A DNA stretch of 64,000 bases from Dickeya oryzae (GTDB taxonomy: Bacteria > Pseudomonadota > Gammaproteobacteria > Enterobacterales > Enterobacteriaceae): positions 62,001 through 126,000 of the forward strand of contig NZ_ML762921.1 of the NCBI RefSeq assembly GCF_009372235.1. Direction: 5' to 3'. The notes beneath the pieces are model-generated. The model was not told where the DNA came from and did no database searches. It saw nothing but the letters and a program-made list of their open reading frames with translations. Below are positions 19,401 to 29,957 of this stretch, one piece after another. Made by a program: the position numbers and the translations under genes. Numbering within the stretch: position 1 is the first letter of the stretch; each line of letters starts with the position of its first letter.

Positions 19401-21181
19401 AATTCCGGTCCCAGCCCGATATAAAACTGCAATCCACGTTTATCGTTGTCGCCAATCGGCCGGGCGATATCCAGCTTGACTGGCCCGACCGGCGAAGCCC
19501 AGCGCACACCAATACCTGCGCCTGTTTTCAGGTTGGTGCGAGTCAGATCGTTGACGGCTTCACCACTGTCTATGAAAACGGCACCCCACCATTTCCCCGT
19601 GACGTTGTACTGGTACTCCAGTGATCCTGCTGCCAGCTTCGAGGCACCGGTGAGCTTGCCGTCACTGTCGCGTGGAGAAATGGATTTGTACTTATAACCG
19701 CGAATGCTGCGATCGCCACCCGCAAAGAAGCGCAGCGAGGGGGGAACACGCGAGAAGCTCCCGGTTTCGATCCAGCCCAGATTGGCGCGGGTCACAAAAC
19801 GGTGTTTTTCCGCCAGTGTTCGGATCCAGACGTTCTGTGCCTGAAATACCGCAAAATCAATATCCGACCCCCACAAGGTGTTGGAGACATCCACCGAGTA
19901 ACGCTGGGTATCCCCCCAGTCGGGCATCAGCCCGCCTCGCTGTCGGGTACGGTTGAAGCTGACGCCGGGGTAAAGCAGCATGGTGGTATTGGTGACGTTG
20001 GCCTGAGTAAAGTGATCCAACGTCCAGCGCATATTCACAGCCCGCTGCCAGCCGCTGGATAGCTCCCAGTAACGCGCCAGATTAAATGTCGTCGAGTCAG
20101 ACTGGGTATCGTTGAGATCTTCGCGCTTGAAGCCCCCCTGCGCCAGATAGTACTGCTCCAGCGGGCTTTTCAGCAGGGGCATCTTGTAGCTGAAATCCAG
20201 TTGCTGTTCCGGCGCAGATACGCTCAGACTGCTTTCCAGACTGTGACCGTAATCGTTAACCCAGGGTCTTTTCCAGGTTGTTTTCAGCCGTGGCCCGACA
20301 TCGGTGGCATACCCTACCCCGGTTTCCACATTATTACGGGTACGCGGCGTCACCACCGCCTCTAGCGGCAGGACTTTACTCTGGCGACCGTGTTCAAAAT
20401 CTGGTGACACTACCGCCGAGTTAAACCAACCGGTGGCAGACAAGCGCCGGTTAAACTCCCCCAGTTGTTCCACCGAGTAAGCATCGCCCTCACGAAAGGG
20501 CACCAGATTGTGCAAATACGCCTGCTGAATCTGAGAACCTCGAAAGTTCACCTTACCAAAGCGATAACGGGGGCCGCTGTCATAATCGATGTCCCACCAG
20601 GCCTGATGGGTCGAGGGCATCACCCTTAACTGGCTTTTCGTGAAATGACCGTCGAAATAGCCCTTACGCATCGACAACGTATTGAGTTCGTCTTTAAACG
20701 CATCGTAATTACCGTGATTGAGCGGACTGCCAACCGCTGGCCGACGTTGCTGCACCAGTTTTTGATAATCCGCATCCTGTTGTGCACCACCGCGAATAGC
20801 GATGCTGGAACCGGCGATGTTGACCGGCTCTCCCGGCATCACCGTGACCTTCAACACCGGGCGGCCACGCCCCTGCGCCGGAATAAATTCAAAGCGGATA
20901 TCCGGGTCGTAGTAACCCAACGCACGAAGGCCCTTGCGGATAGCTTCATCAACCCGGGCACGAAAACGCCCATCAGCATTAACTTCATCCGGAGTGATGG
21001 TAGAAAGGCGTGCCCGCACATTCTTCTGCAACTCCCCGTCCAGCCCGGTAAGTTGAAGACGTACATTCGGTGCAGCCCATGCTGACGTCGCCATCAGCAG
21101 CAGGCAAACTATGCTAAACACCCGGCAGAACACGGCGCTACGGCGGCAAAATCTATTTTTTGTCCTGATAAAAATCGTCAC
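19397..21181 (-). CDS. tamA: Translocation and assembly module outer-membrane component TamA
   Basis: About 594 residues. A signal sequence ending near [10 protein letters not shown] is followed by three POTRA domains (N-terminal ~260 residues, with [20 protein letters not shown]) and a BamA-type 16-strand barrel (C-terminal half, with GGDRSIRGY and the final GLGPEL). It is the outer-membrane partner of TamB. The start is uncertain: I prefer the GTG at 21179-21181 preceded by GGAAG, but a TTG at 21205 is in frame and would lengthen the signal region by eight residues. First gene of the operon, divergent from msrA. Confidence 0.94.
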   Translation of the reverse strand: MTIFIRTKNRFCRRSAVFCRVFSIVCLLLMATSAWAAPNVRLQLTGLDGELQKNVRARLSTITPDEVNADGRFRARVDEAIRKGLRALGYYDPDIRFEFIPAQGRGRPVLKVTVMPGEPVNIAGSSIAIRGGAQQDADYQKLVQQRRPAVGSPLNHGNYDAFKDELNTLSMRKGYFDGHFTKSQLRVMPSTHQAWWDIDYDSGPRYRFGKVNFRGSQIQQAYLHNLVPFREGDAYSVEQLGEFNRRLSATGWFNSAVVSPDFEHGRQSKVLPLEAVVTPRTRNNVETGVGYATDVGPRLKTTWKRPWVNDYGHSLESSLSVSAPEQQLDFSYKMPLLKSPLEQYYLAQGGFKREDLNDTQSDSTTFNLARYWELSSGWQRAVNMRWTLDHFTQANVTNTTMLLYPGVSFNRTRQRGGLMPDWGDTQRYSVDVSNTLWGSDIDFAVFQAQNVWIRTLAEKHRFVTRANLGWIETGSFSRVPPSLRFFAGGDRSIRGYKYKSISPRDSDGKLTGASKLAAGSLEYQYNVTGKWWGAVFIDSGEAVNDLTRTNLKTGAGIGVRWASPVGPVKLDIARPIGDNDKRGLQFYIGLGPEL

Positions 21182-21511
21182 GTCACTTCCCAGTAGCGTC
21201 GACAAAATCGACGTATTTTCTTAACAACAACAAACAGGTATATCGGTAACGATAGGATTAGTTACCATGGTTAACTATAGATAGTCGTCGCCATGCCGAC
21301 AACGCCATGAACCTGAAAGTCGCCCACACCCGACACGATAGCCCGGCAATGCGTACACGTCAGGTCAGGGGCCACCGCCTCAACGACATACTCGCTGTCG
21401 ATACCCGCACCCTTGTCATATATCTATGGTATTTCGCCATAAAGACAGAGCGCATTAACTCGGTTATGCTCTGAAAATGACGAAATACAGGGTGATAATC
21501 AGGAGCCAAAC
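21182..21511. other. Intergenic region between tamA and msrA
   Basis: About 330 bp between divergent genes; no gene seen. It should contain both promoters. Candidate msrA promoter elements lie around TTGTCATATATCTATGG (near 21414-21431) and GGTTATGCTC (near 21463), but they were not resolved with confidence. Confidence 0.4.
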
Positions 21512-22153
21512 GTGATAGTGAATTTTGACAAGACCCAGTTGATCGACAAGTCAGATGCCCTGCCAGGCCGCACGACGCCGATGCCAGTCGCCCGCCTGCA
21601 CGTGGTCAACCAGCACTCCATGACCCACGTTCCAGACCACATGGAGGTGGCGATTTTCGCGATGGGCTGTTTCTGGGGCGTAGAGCGCCTGTTCTGGCAA
21701 CAGCCGGGGGTGTACAGCACCGCGTCAGGATATTGCGGCGGTTACACCCCCAACCCGACGTATCGGGAAGTGTGCACCGGTAAAACCGGCCATGCCGAAG
21801 CGGTACGGGTAGTGTTTGACCCGGCAGAGGTGAGTTACACCCAGTTGTTGCAGCTGTTTTGGGAAAACCACCATCCCGCGCAAGGGATGCGCCAGGGCAA
21901 CGACATCGGCACGCAATACCGTTCTGCTATCTATACGTTAACGCCAGAGCAGGACGCCGCCGCCAAAGCCAGCTGCCAGCGCTTTCAGCAAGCCATGCGT
22001 GAGGCAGGCGATAACCGTGCCATTACCACCGAAATTCAAGCTGCCGGGCCGTTTTACTACGCTGAAGATGAGCACCAGCAATACCTGCACAAAAATCCGC
22101 ACGGCTACTGCGGACTGGGCGGCATTGGCGTGTGCTTACCGCTGCAAGGCTAA
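21512..22153 (+). CDS. msrA: Peptide methionine-S-sulfoxide reductase A
   Basis: 213 residues; repairs oxidised methionine (S-epimer) in proteins. The catalytic GCFWG motif is at 52-56 with the nucleophile Cys53, and the C-terminal recycling cysteines are in GYCGLGG and VCLP. The GTG start at 21512 has AGGAG six bases upstream and gives an N-terminus collinear with E. coli MsrA (FDK.QL...DALPGR). Required for virulence and oxidative-stress resistance in soft-rot bacteria according to published work on the Erwinia homologue. Divergent from tamA; a terminator follows. Confidence 0.97.
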   Translation: MIVNFDKTQLIDKSDALPGRTTPMPVARLHVVNQHSMTHVPDHMEVAIFAMGCFWGVERLFWQQPGVYSTASGYCGGYTPNPTYREVCTGKTGHAEAVRVVFDPAEVSYTQLLQLFWENHHPAQGMRQGNDIGTQYRSAIYTLTPEQDAAAKASCQRFQQAMREAGDNRAITTEIQAAGPFYYAEDEHQQYLHKNPHGYCGLGGIGVCLPLQG

Positions 22154-22196
22154 GGCTTTCGACGATTTCATCGCACCTGTTATACTGTGCGTCCAC

Positions 22197-22220
22197 AGGA
22201 CCGGTTTCCGGTCCTTTTTG
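22197..22220 (+). terminator. Rho-independent terminator after msrA
   Basis: Stem AGGACCGG/CCGGTCCT with a TTT loop, followed by TTTT. Confidence 0.85.
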
Positions 22221-22314
22221 CGGTGCCGCCGCACCCGTTATTGCGGTGCCACAGCACCCATAATGTGATTCCCTTTCAGAGGTTCGCCGTCCGCGACGAC
22301 TGTGCGAAAAAACT

Positions 22315-23631
22315 ATGTTAAACAGTCTGTTAATTATTTTATGTCTTATCGCCATTAGTGCGTTTTTTTCCCTGTCGGAAATATCGCTGGCCGCTTCGCG
22401 CAAAATCAAACTGAAGCTGATGGCCGACGAAGGAGACCTGAATGCCGCGCTGGTACTAAAATTCCAGGAAACGCCGGGTATCTTCTTCACCGTGATTCAG
22501 ATAGGCCTCAATGCGGTTGCTATCCTCGCCGGTATCATCGGCGACGCGGCGTTCTCCCCGTATTTCGAAATGCTGTTTACCCGCGTTCTGCCGCAAGACA
22601 TGGTCGCCCGCGCCAGTTTTGTCTGTTCGTTTGTGCTGGTGACCAGCCTGTTCATCCTGTTTGGCGACCTGACACCAAAGCGCATTGGTATGATTGCCCC
22701 GGAAGCGATTGCCGTTCGGATCATCAACCCCATGCGCTTCTGTCTGTTGGTATTCCGCCCACTGGTGTGGCTGTTCAACGGTCTGGCGAACCTGATTTTC
22801 CGGCTGTTCAAATTGCCAATGGTGCGTAAAGAAGACATCACCCCGGATGATATCTATGCGGTGGTGGAAGCCGGAGCACTGGCCGGTGTGCTGCGCAAAC
22901 AGGAACATGAGTTGATCGAAAACGTGTTCGAACTGGAGTCCCGTACCGTACCATCCTCCATGACCTCGCGTGAAAGCGTGGTCTATTTCGACTTGCACGA
23001 AGATGAAACGCAAATCAAAGAGAAAATCGCCCACCAGCCTCACTCCAAGTTTCTGGTGTGCAACGGCACTATCGACCAGATTGTCGGTTATGTGGACTCC
23101 AAAGATTTGCTGAACCGGGTGCTGGGGAACCAGAGTCTGGAGCTGACCAGCGGCGTCCAGATTCGCCCGGCGCTGATGGTACCGGATGCCCTGACGCTGT
23201 CAGAAGCGCTGGAAAGTTTCAAAACGGCAGGAGAAGATTTTGCCGTTATCCTCAACGAGTACGCATTAGTGGTAGGGATTATCACCCTCAACGATGTGAT
23301 GACAACGCTGATGGGCGACCTGGTTGGACAAGGGATGGAGGAGCAAATTGTCGCCCGTGACGAGAACTCCTGGCTTGTCGAGGGGGGCACACCGATAGAA
23401 GACGTGATGCGCGCGCTGAGTATTGATGAGTTCCCTCACTCCGATAATTACGAAACCATCGGCGGGTTCATGATGTACACGCTACGCAAAATCCCCAAAC
23501 GTACTGATTTTGTCCGTTACTCTGGATATAAATTTGAAGTGGTGGATATCGACAGCAACAAGATTGATCAGTTGCTGGTGACCCGGCTGGAAGAAAGGGT
23601 GACGGTGAACCCCGAAACGCCCCCGACCTAA
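22315..23631 (+). CDS. ytfL: CNNM/CorC-family membrane protein YtfL
   Basis: 438 residues: a DUF21 (CNNM) transmembrane domain (about 1-190), a cytoplasmic CBS pair (about 205-330) and a C-terminal CorC/HlyC transporter-associated domain (about 345-430). The family is linked to Mg2+ and other cation efflux. YtfL in E. coli has been tied to cytoplasmic stress or polyamine export, but its substrate here cannot be read from sequence. Older 'haemolysin' labels are misleading. It is in the same direction as msrA but behind its terminator, so it probably has its own promoter. Confidence 0.9.
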   Translation: MLNSLLIILCLIAISAFFSLSEISLAASRKIKLKLMADEGDLNAALVLKFQETPGIFFTVIQIGLNAVAILAGIIGDAAFSPYFEMLFTRVLPQDMVARASFVCSFVLVTSLFILFGDLTPKRIGMIAPEAIAVRIINPMRFCLLVFRPLVWLFNGLANLIFRLFKLPMVRKEDITPDDIYAVVEAGALAGVLRKQEHELIENVFELESRTVPSSMTSRESVVYFDLHEDETQIKEKIAHQPHSKFLVCNGTIDQIVGYVDSKDLLNRVLGNQSLELTSGVQIRPALMVPDALTLSEALESFKTAGEDFAVILNEYALVVGIITLNDVMTTLMGDLVGQGMEEQIVARDENSWLVEGGTPIEDVMRALSIDEFPHSDNYETIGGFMMYTLRKIPKRTDFVRYSGYKFEVVDIDSNKIDQLLVTRLEERVTVNPETPPT

Positions 23632-23664
23632 GTCAGCCTTCACCGTTCAGTCGCTACCAATAAC

Positions 23665-23690
23665 AACGGCCCGTCAAAGGGCCGTTTTCC
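23665..23690 (+). terminator. Terminator after ytfL
   Basis: Stem AACGGCCC/GGGCCGTT with a short loop, followed by TTCC. It lies between the convergent ytfL and ytfK. Confidence 0.75.
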
Positions 23691-23709
23691 TGTTGCTGGA
23701 GAGGGTTCG

Positions 23710-23916
23710 TCAACCCAATTCAGCCTGTAATTTCAGTACCTGACGGTTAACTTCAGACATGACCACCAGATGCTGTTTATCCTGCGTCTTGGGCAGCAGG
23801 ATGCGCCCCTGATCAAATTCAAAAGCGCCAATCCCGTTAATGTAGAGCCTTCCACGAAACAGGATTTTCACATACTTGGCGACCTTCAGGGGATTGTAAC
23901 GCTCGAAGATCCTCAT
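23710..23916 (-). CDS. ytfK: YtfK, small stringent-response modulator (DUF1107)
   Basis: 68 residues, almost collinear with E. coli YtfK ([26 protein letters not shown]). In E. coli YtfK promotes (p)ppGpp accumulation through SpoT under phosphate or fatty-acid starvation. The start at 23916 follows a strong GGGAGGAGAGG. It is convergent with ytfL. The E. coli neighbour ytfJ is not present between ytfK and cysQ here. Confidence 0.95.
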   Translation of the reverse strand: MRIFERYNPLKVAKYVKILFRGRLYINGIGAFEFDQGRILLPKTQDKQHLVVMSEVNRQVLKLQAELG

Positions 23917-24200
23917 CGTCTTCCTCTCCTCCCGTTTTTATTCACCACGCACCCCGTTTCTGATTCAGGCCGGAGATGTCCTGCGTGGCAATCATGCACT
24001 ACTGATTAGTGTCTCTATTCTGTGGTTAGTTCCCGCAACCACAGCATTATTTATGGCATTTACATAATTTTACCGAATAGATTAATGCCACAAATTTTAA
24101 ATCAGTATAAACCTTCAAGGTATTACCGTGTGTGCGGTATGCCGCGAACTCGGACACACCACCGCACTCGCGTTAACGGCCGCCAATCTACCGGGAAAAT

Positions 24201-24329
24201 ATGACCAAAAAACGACAGTACGTCGTGCGTCATGTTAAAGATGAAAACGTAAAGAAAGGTATCGCAGCAGGCGCGTTGGCTGCTGCGATATCAGCGGGAA
24301 GGATCAGGCTGGCACATCACGACCAGTAG
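24201..24329 (+). CDS. Possible 42-residue small protein between ytfK and cysQ
   Basis: An ATG-to-TAG frame encoding 42 residues: a basic N-terminus (MTKKRQYVVRHVKDENVKK), a small-residue helix (GIAAGALAAAISAG) and a basic/His-rich tail. Upstream is a weak GGGA. Its end overlaps the region just past the cysQ stop, with cysQ convergent. It is not recognised, and might be a chance frame. The rest of the 420-bp gap between ytfK and cysQ shows no gene. Confidence 0.3.
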   Translation: MTKKRQYVVRHVKDENVKKGIAAGALAAAISAGRIRLAHHDQ

Positions 24330-24339
24330 AAAATATGCC

Positions 24340-25080
24340 TCAGAACAGCGATACGCGAAATCCGGGGTTCAGGAAGGACTCACGCGGCACATAGGAAAGC
24401 TCACGCCCCTGCCAGTCATGTACTTGTGCTCCGGCAGCCAGCGCCACCGCATGCCCGGCGGCGGTATCCCAGATATTCGTCGGTCCGAACCGCGGGTACA
24501 GTTGCGCTTTGCCTTCGGCAACCAGACAGAACTTCAGCGACGAACCGATAGAAACGGTCTGGTGTTCACCTAACTGGCGCAGATAATCATCCAGCTCCGC
24601 GTCGGCATGGGAACGGCTCACCACCACCAGCGGCGGCCGGGCGTCTTTCACCCGAATCGGACGACGCCCCCCCTGTTCCTCTTTCCAGGCATTGCCCTGT
24701 ACGGCGGCATACATCACGCCCGTCACCGGCACATACACCACCCCCAGCACCGGTTTACCGTTATCAATCAACGCAATATTGACGGTAAACTCACCGTTGC
24801 GGTTAAGAAACTCCTTGGTCCCATCCAACGGGTCCACCAGCCAATAACGCTGCCAGTGCTGGCGTTCGGACCACGCCTGCGGGTCCTCTTCCGAGAGCAT
24901 CGGGATAGTGGGGTGCAATTCCGCCAGCCCACGCGCAATCACCTTATGCGCCGCCAGGTCAGCCGCCGTCACCGGCGAATCATCTTTTTTATGCACTACA
25001 TTGAGCGGCTGATGGCCGTTATATACCTGCATGATGGCCTCTCCCGCCTCACGCGCCAGTTGGCAGATCGGTTCTAACAT
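24340..25080 (-). CDS. cysQ: 3'(2'),5'-bisphosphate nucleotidase CysQ
   Basis: 246 residues of the inositol-monophosphatase superfamily. It dephosphorylates 3'-phosphoadenosine 5'-phosphate made during sulfate assimilation. The metal-binding residues are visible: E64/E65, D83-P-L-D86-G-T, and WDTAAGHA near residue 205. The start at 25080 gives [18 protein letters not shown], as in E. coli. Divergent from cpdB, as in E. coli. Confidence 0.96.
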   Translation of the reverse strand: MLEPICQLAREAGEAIMQVYNGHQPLNVVHKKDDSPVTAADLAAHKVIARGLAELHPTIPMLSEEDPQAWSERQHWQRYWLVDPLDGTKEFLNRNGEFTVNIALIDNGKPVLGVVYVPVTGVMYAAVQGNAWKEEQGGRRPIRVKDARPPLVVVSRSHADAELDDYLRQLGEHQTVSIGSSLKFCLVAEGKAQLYPRFGPTNIWDTAAGHAVALAAGAQVHDWQGRELSYVPRESFLNPGFRVSLF

Positions 25081-25142
25081 CGTTTCACCTCGTTATCTGT
25101 ACAGGCCATTGTTATGTCTGTCCCCGGCATTCTATCCTTTAA

Positions 25143-25182
25143 TATACCCGTCATACTTCAAGTTGCAGGAAGTCGGGTATAT
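25143..25182. repeat. Short intergenic palindromic repeat (solo copy)
   Basis: Begins TATACCCGTCATACTTCAAG and ends CGGGTATA. The first ~27 bp equal the right end of the long element at 29652-29918 read in reverse. It looks like a minimal member, or a remnant, of that family. Confidence 0.75.
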
Positions 25183-25321
25183 GTCATGCTTCACACTTCG
25201 GACTGATATTTAACACTATATTCATCAAAATCTGCGATATAGATTCAGGCTTCGCCGCCAGGACGTCGGACAATGACCAGCGGCGTTGCCCTATTCATAC
25301 CTCGTCACAGGAGCGACCTTT

Positions 25322-27268
25322 ATGAAGCATAAGCTGGTGCTGAGCCTGCTTGCGATGGCTATCGCTACCGCTACCCAGGCGGCGACCGTCGATTTACGGG
25401 TGCTGGAAACCACCGATCTTCACAGCAATATGATGGACTATGACTACTATAAAGACAGCCCAACGGATAAATTCGGACTGGTCCGCACCGCCAGTTTAAT
25501 TCAGGCTGCTCGCCAGCAGGCCATCAACAGTGTGCTGGTGGACAACGGCGATATTATTCAAGGCAGCCCTTTGGGTGACTACATTGCGGCCAAAGGATTA
25601 CAAAAAGGCGATGTGCACCCGGTCTATCTGGCGATGAATACGCTGGATTACGCTGTCGGCAATATCGGCAACCACGAATTCAACTACGGGCTGGACTACC
25701 TGCACAAGGCCTTGTCTGGTGCCCACTTCCCTTATATCAACGCCAACGTACTGGATGCCAGTACCGGCAAACCACTGTTTACACCTTACCTGATCGAGAA
25801 GAAAACGGTGAAAGACCGTGACGGTAACCCCCATGAACTGCGCATTGGTTACATCGGTTTTGTCCCGCCACAAATCATGGTGTGGGACAAAGCCAACCTG
25901 AGCGGTAAAGTCACGGTGGCGGATATCACCGAAACCGCGAAAAAATGGATACCAGAGCTGCGTAAACAAGGGGCGGATGTGGTAATTGCTATCCCGCATT
26001 CCGGCCTGTCGGCTGAGCCGTACAAAGCGATGGCGGAAAACTCGGTCTACTACTTAAGCCAGATTCCCGGTATTGACGCCATTATGTTTGGTCACGCTCA
26101 CGCCGTGTTCCCGAGCAAAGATTTTGCTGGCATCCACGGTGCCGATATCGCCAAAGGCACGCTGAATGGGGTTCCCGCTGTTATGCCCGGCCAGTGGGGC
26201 GATCACCTTGGGGTGGTCGATTTGGTCTTGAACAATGACAGTGGCCAGTGGAAAGTGACCGAAGGCAAAGCGGAAGCCCGCCCGATCTTCGACAAAGCCC
26301 AGAAGAAATCACTGGCGGCGGAGGATGCGCAACTGGTTAACGTACTGGCGGACGCCCACCAGAAAACCCGTGAATTTGTCAGCCAGCCTATCGGCCACTC
26401 TTCGGACAACATGTACAGCTACCTGTCGTTGATTCAGGACGACCCAACCGTACAGATAGTCAATAACGCGCAGAAAGCCTACGTCGAACACTTTATTCAG
26501 GGTGACCCGGATCTGGCGGACCTGCCGGTGCTCTCCGCCGCCGCGCCATTTAAGGCTGGCGGTCGCAAAAACGACCCGGCCAGCTATGTGGAAGTCGAAA
26601 AAGGCCAGTTGACCTTCCGTAACGCCGCCGATCTTTACCTCTACCCCAACACGCTGGTGGTAGTGAAAGTCAAAGGCGAGCAGGTACGGGAATGGCTGGA
26701 ATGCTCCGCCGGTCAGTTCAATCAGATTGATGTGCATAAACGCGAGCCGCAATCGCTGATCAACTGGGAAGGGTTCCGCACCTACAATTTTGACGTGATT
26801 GACGGTGTCAGCTACCAGATAGATGTCACTCAGCCCGCCCGTTACGACGGCGAGTGCCAATTGATCAACGGTAATGCGCACCGCATAAAGGATCTGACCT
26901 TTAACGGCAAACCTATCGACCCACAGGCCACGTTCCTTGTCGCCACCAATAACTACCGCGCATATGGTGAAAAATTTGCCGGTACCGGTGAAAAACAAGT
27001 CGCGTTCGCCTCACCAGATGAAAACCGTGCGGTACTGGCTGCCTACATCAGCACTGAAACGAAAAAATCCGGAGAGGTGAAACCGTCGGCAGACAACAAC
27101 TGGCGTCTGGCGAAGATTGTCAGCGATACACCGCTGGATATCCGGGTGGAAACCTCTCCATCGCCGAAAGCCGCTGCATTCATTAAGGAAAAATCGCAAT
27201 ACCCACTCACGCTGGTGGGCAATGATGATATCGGCTTCGCCGTGTATCGTCTGGATTTACAACACTAA
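25322..27268 (+). CDS. cpdB: Periplasmic 2',3'-cyclic-nucleotide 2'-phosphodiesterase/3'-nucleotidase
   Basis: 648 residues (E. coli 647). A signal peptide (1 to about 20, ending TATQA) is followed by a metallophosphoesterase domain with [15 protein letters not shown] and FGHAHA as metal-binding motifs, then a 5'-nucleotidase C-terminal domain (about 365-600). It salvages extracellular nucleotides in the periplasm. The ATG at 25322 is chosen because AGGAG precedes it and the signal peptide starts there; the open frame begins 12 codons earlier. Divergent from cysQ; a terminator follows. Confidence 0.96.
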   Translation: MKHKLVLSLLAMAIATATQAATVDLRVLETTDLHSNMMDYDYYKDSPTDKFGLVRTASLIQAARQQAINSVLVDNGDIIQGSPLGDYIAAKGLQKGDVHPVYLAMNTLDYAVGNIGNHEFNYGLDYLHKALSGAHFPYINANVLDASTGKPLFTPYLIEKKTVKDRDGNPHELRIGYIGFVPPQIMVWDKANLSGKVTVADITETAKKWIPELRKQGADVVIAIPHSGLSAEPYKAMAENSVYYLSQIPGIDAIMFGHAHAVFPSKDFAGIHGADIAKGTLNGVPAVMPGQWGDHLGVVDLVLNNDSGQWKVTEGKAEARPIFDKAQKKSLAAEDAQLVNVLADAHQKTREFVSQPIGHSSDNMYSYLSLIQDDPTVQIVNNAQKAYVEHFIQGDPDLADLPVLSAAAPFKAGGRKNDPASYVEVEKGQLTFRNAADLYLYPNTLVVVKVKGEQVREWLECSAGQFNQIDVHKREPQSLINWEGFRTYNFDVIDGVSYQIDVTQPARYDGECQLINGNAHRIKDLTFNGKPIDPQATFLVATNNYRAYGEKFAGTGEKQVAFASPDENRAVLAAYISTETKKSGEVKPSADNNWRLAKIVSDTPLDIRVETSPSPKAAAFIKEKSQYPLTLVGNDDIGFAVYRLDLQH

Positions 27269-27278
27269 CCCGTCACCA

Positions 27279-27304
27279 CACCGCGCCGACAGGCGCGGTG
27301 TTTT
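27279..27304 (+). terminator. Rho-independent terminator after cpdB
   Basis: Stem CACCGCGCC/GGCGCGGTG with a GACA loop, followed by TTTT. Confidence 0.88.
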
Positions 27305-27353
27305 CATCGCCCTCTTTCTCCCAGTAATCCTTTTTAGGGATAGCTAATTTTTA

Positions 27354-27376
27354 AAGGTGCATTTAAAATGCATTTT
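27354..27376. promoter_or_regulatory. NsrR operator upstream of ytfE
   Basis: AAGGTGCATTTAAAATGCAT followed by TTT, an almost perfect palindrome around TGCATTTAAAATGCA. It fits the known NsrR consensus (AAGATGyATTT-n-AAATrCATCTT) and sits about 30 bp before the ytfE start. NsrR should hold ytfE off until nitric oxide damages its Fe-S cluster; nsrR itself is at 47506-47931. Confidence 0.85.
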
Positions 27377-27406
27377 ATAAATAACACCATTCTGAGGGTA
27401 CCCACC

Positions 27407-28072
27407 ATGCACTACCGCGATCAATCATTAGGCGAGCTGGCCATTACCATCCCTCGCGCTACCGCACTGTTCCGTGAATTCAATCTCGATTTTTGTTGCG
27501 GCGGCAAACAAACGCTGCTGCGTGCTGCCACCAAGCGGGCGCTGGACATCGATATGCTCGAATCGCGTCTGGCCGACCTGTCGACACAGCCATCCACGGA
27601 AAAAGACTGGCAACAGGCCTCTCTTGGCGAAATGATTGTGCATATCATCAGCCGTTTCCATGATCGTCACCGTGCGCAGTTGCCGGAACTGATTCGGATG
27701 GCAGAGAAAGTCGAACGCGTACACCACGACAAGCCAGGCTGCCCGATTGGGCTGACGGCTCAACTGACGCTGATTCACGACGATCTGACACAGCATATGA
27801 TGAAAGAAGAGCGGATCCTGTTCCCGATGATCCAGTCCGGTATGGGTGCCCAGGCCACTGGGCCGATTTCCGTCATGGAACATGAGCATGACGACGCCGG
27901 TCAACAGTTGGACGTGGTCAAAACCCTCACCAACAACGTGACCCCGCCGGTCGGCGCTTGTACTACCTGGCGTGCGCTATACACCGGTATCAATGAATTT
28001 ATCGACGACCTGATGGAACATATCCATTTGGAAAATAATCAGTTGTTTCCACGGGCGCTAAAGGGCGAATAA
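27407..28072 (+). CDS. ytfE: Di-iron Fe-S cluster repair protein YtfE (RIC)
   Basis: 221 residues. The N-terminal ScdA-type segment carries the Cys-Cys pair (DFCCGG, residues 30-31), followed by a hemerythrin-like four-helix bundle with the expected iron-binding His/Glu residues ([37 protein letters not shown]). It repairs Fe-S clusters damaged by nitric oxide or oxidants. The ATG at 27407 follows GAGGGT and gives the E. coli start MHYRDQ...; an earlier in-frame ATG overlaps the operator. Regulated by NsrR as judged from the operator. Confidence 0.95.
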   Translation: MHYRDQSLGELAITIPRATALFREFNLDFCCGGKQTLLRAATKRALDIDMLESRLADLSTQPSTEKDWQQASLGEMIVHIISRFHDRHRAQLPELIRMAEKVERVHHDKPGCPIGLTAQLTLIHDDLTQHMMKEERILFPMIQSGMGAQATGPISVMEHEHDDAGQQLDVVKTLTNNVTPPVGACTTWRALYTGINEFIDDLMEHIHLENNQLFPRALKGE

Positions 28073-28100
28073 CCGCTGTTACCCGCCATGGTGCCGCTAA

Positions 28101-28137
28101 AAAAAACCGTGCCCTGTCAGAGCACGGTTTTTTATTT
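28101..28137. terminator. Bidirectional terminator between ytfE and the DUF2502 gene
   Basis: A-tract, AAACCGTGC/GCACGGTTT stem and T-tract; usable on both strands. Confidence 0.85.
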
Positions 28138-28159
28138 TAAGGTCGCTATCAATCACGGT

Positions 28160-28528
28160 TTACCAGCGCGGACCACCGTGATGAGGGCCGGGGCCCCATC
28201 CCCATCCTGGACCACGCGGCCCGGCAGGAACGACATAAACCGGCGGCGGAGGCGGTGCTTCTACCACCACAACTCGGCGTGGCGGCGGGGGCGGTGCATA
28301 GTCGTAATATTCGTAATAAACCTGGCGGGCATGGTGGTGGCGACGGGCGTACCAGCTATCCGGGTCACACCACCGATTACCGTCCCAGTAATAGCCACGA
28401 GTATCACGATCGCCGATGTGCAAAGACACACCCGGCAGCGACAGACTCAAGCTGTCAGCCTGTGCGGCAGGCATTGCCGACAGCAATAAGCCTGTCACGA
28501 TGGCACCCAGTAAAAGTGGCTTAATCAT
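28160..28528 (-). CDS. Secreted DUF2502 (YpeC-like) protein
   Basis: 122 residues. A signal peptide (about 1-24, ending AAQA) is followed by a compact core (SLSLPGVSLHIGDRDTRGYYWDG and WCDPDSWY) that matches the DUF2502 pattern of E. coli YpeC. The tail is low complexity: runs of Pro (PPPPP twice), a Tyr-rich patch (YYEYYDY), and a Gly/Pro/His/Trp end. It is probably periplasmic. Function unknown; the His-rich tail could bind metal, which is only a guess. The ATG at 28528 follows AGAGG. Confidence 0.8.
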   Translation of the reverse strand: MIKPLLLGAIVTGLLLSAMPAAQADSLSLSLPGVSLHIGDRDTRGYYWDGNRWCDPDSWYARRHHHARQVYYEYYDYAPPPPPRRVVVVEAPPPPPVYVVPAGPRGPGWGWGPGPHHGGPRW

Positions 28529-28845
28529 ATTGTTAACCTCTGATTCACCGCAACGCGGCGGATGAGTCACTTATACGGCGCGCTACCTTCAGTCGCTATC
28601 AGAAAATGGCTAAATAATGATAACTTCAGGAAAGCCATTCAGGTCTGGCACCGTTGACTGCAGACCAGTATAAAAAAAGAATCGTCAGCCCACCTTTACC
28701 AGGTGTATCCATCGGTTACACCATAGGGTATTGGCATACCGGCATGCGTCATGGGTGGAGAAAAAGCGCTGAGGTGGCGTCATTCACAGCGAACGCCTGC
28801 GAGGGGAGATCTGCCGGGTCACGACGTTCCCGGCAGAGAAAACAC
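28529..28845. other. Intergenic region between the DUF2502 gene and fklB
   Basis: About 317 bp. A hairpin with CTGCCGGG/CCCGGCAG arms lies at about 28810-28838, just past the fklB stop; it lacks a T-tract on either strand. No gene seen. Confidence 0.45.
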
Positions 28846-29466
28846 TTACAGGATTTCCAGCAGTTCCACTTCAAAAATCAGGGTACTGAACGGAGGAATG
28901 GACGCACCCGCGCCACGTTCGCCATACGCCAGATTCTGAGGGATATAGAGTTCCCACTTAGAACCAACCGGCATCAGTGTCAGCGCTTCGATCCAACCTG
29001 GGATCACGCCGCTAACCGGGAATTCAGCTGGCTGACCGCGCTGTACCGAACTGTCGAACACGGTGCCGTCAACCAGGCGGCCAGTGTAGTGAACCCGCAC
29101 GCGATCCTGACGGGCCGGAATCGCGCCGTCGCCTTGAGTCAGGACACGGAACTGCAAACCGGACTCAGTGCTGCTCACCCCTTCTTTAGCGGCGTTAGCA
29201 TCCAGAAAGCGCTGGCCTTCAGCTGCCAGTTCACGCTGACGTTCACGACGTACCGCATCCGCCCGCTCATGCACTTCACGCAACGCGCGATGTACCACAT
29301 CAACCGGCACCGCAGGCGTTTTACCTTCCAGCGCATCGCACAGTCCTGCCAGCAGCGCATCGGGGATCAACCCCTCCAGACCGGATTCCTGCAGTTGTTG
29401 ACCAATCTGCAGGCCAATGCCGTAGCTTGCCTGCGCTTCGACGCTGTCATAAGAAGGCGTTGTCAT
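28846..29466 (-). CDS. fklB: FKBP-type peptidyl-prolyl isomerase FklB
   Basis: 206 residues. An N-terminal dimerisation helix domain (about 1-85) with the [11 protein letters not shown] motif precedes the FKBP domain (about 105-206), which holds [28 protein letters not shown] and the [23 protein letters not shown] end. Cytoplasmic 22-kDa type, without a signal peptide. Accelerates proline cis-trans isomerisation. In E. coli it neighbours ytfB, as here, on the opposite strand. Confidence 0.96.
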   Translation of the reverse strand: MTTPSYDSVEAQASYGIGLQIGQQLQESGLEGLIPDALLAGLCDALEGKTPAVPVDVVHRALREVHERADAVRRERQRELAAEGQRFLDANAAKEGVSSTESGLQFRVLTQGDGAIPARQDRVRVHYTGRLVDGTVFDSSVQRGQPAEFPVSGVIPGWIEALTLMPVGSKWELYIPQNLAYGERGAGASIPPFSTLIFEVELLEIL

Positions 29467-29651
29467 GAATGTTCCTTTAATCTAAAAAATATGAAAGTGC
29501 AGCATAGCAGTGAGTCGATTGAGGGTAAAACGTTCTGTCGTTATCTTGTTTCGCCGCCGCTCGACCTTGCGTCAAACCGTTCATGTTTACGGCATCAGTT
29601 TCCAATGACGGCGGCCTTAACTGGTTATCTGCCACCAATTACCGATATAAT

Positions 29652-29918
<267 letters not shown>

Positions 29919-29957
29919 GGCTGTTTTTACCTTTATACGGTTCTAAGAGAGGTCACC

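Noticed and set aside
22315-23631. Haemolysin (older label for this family)
   Set aside because: The DUF21-CBS-CorC layout is that of membrane cation-linked proteins; nothing indicates a toxin.
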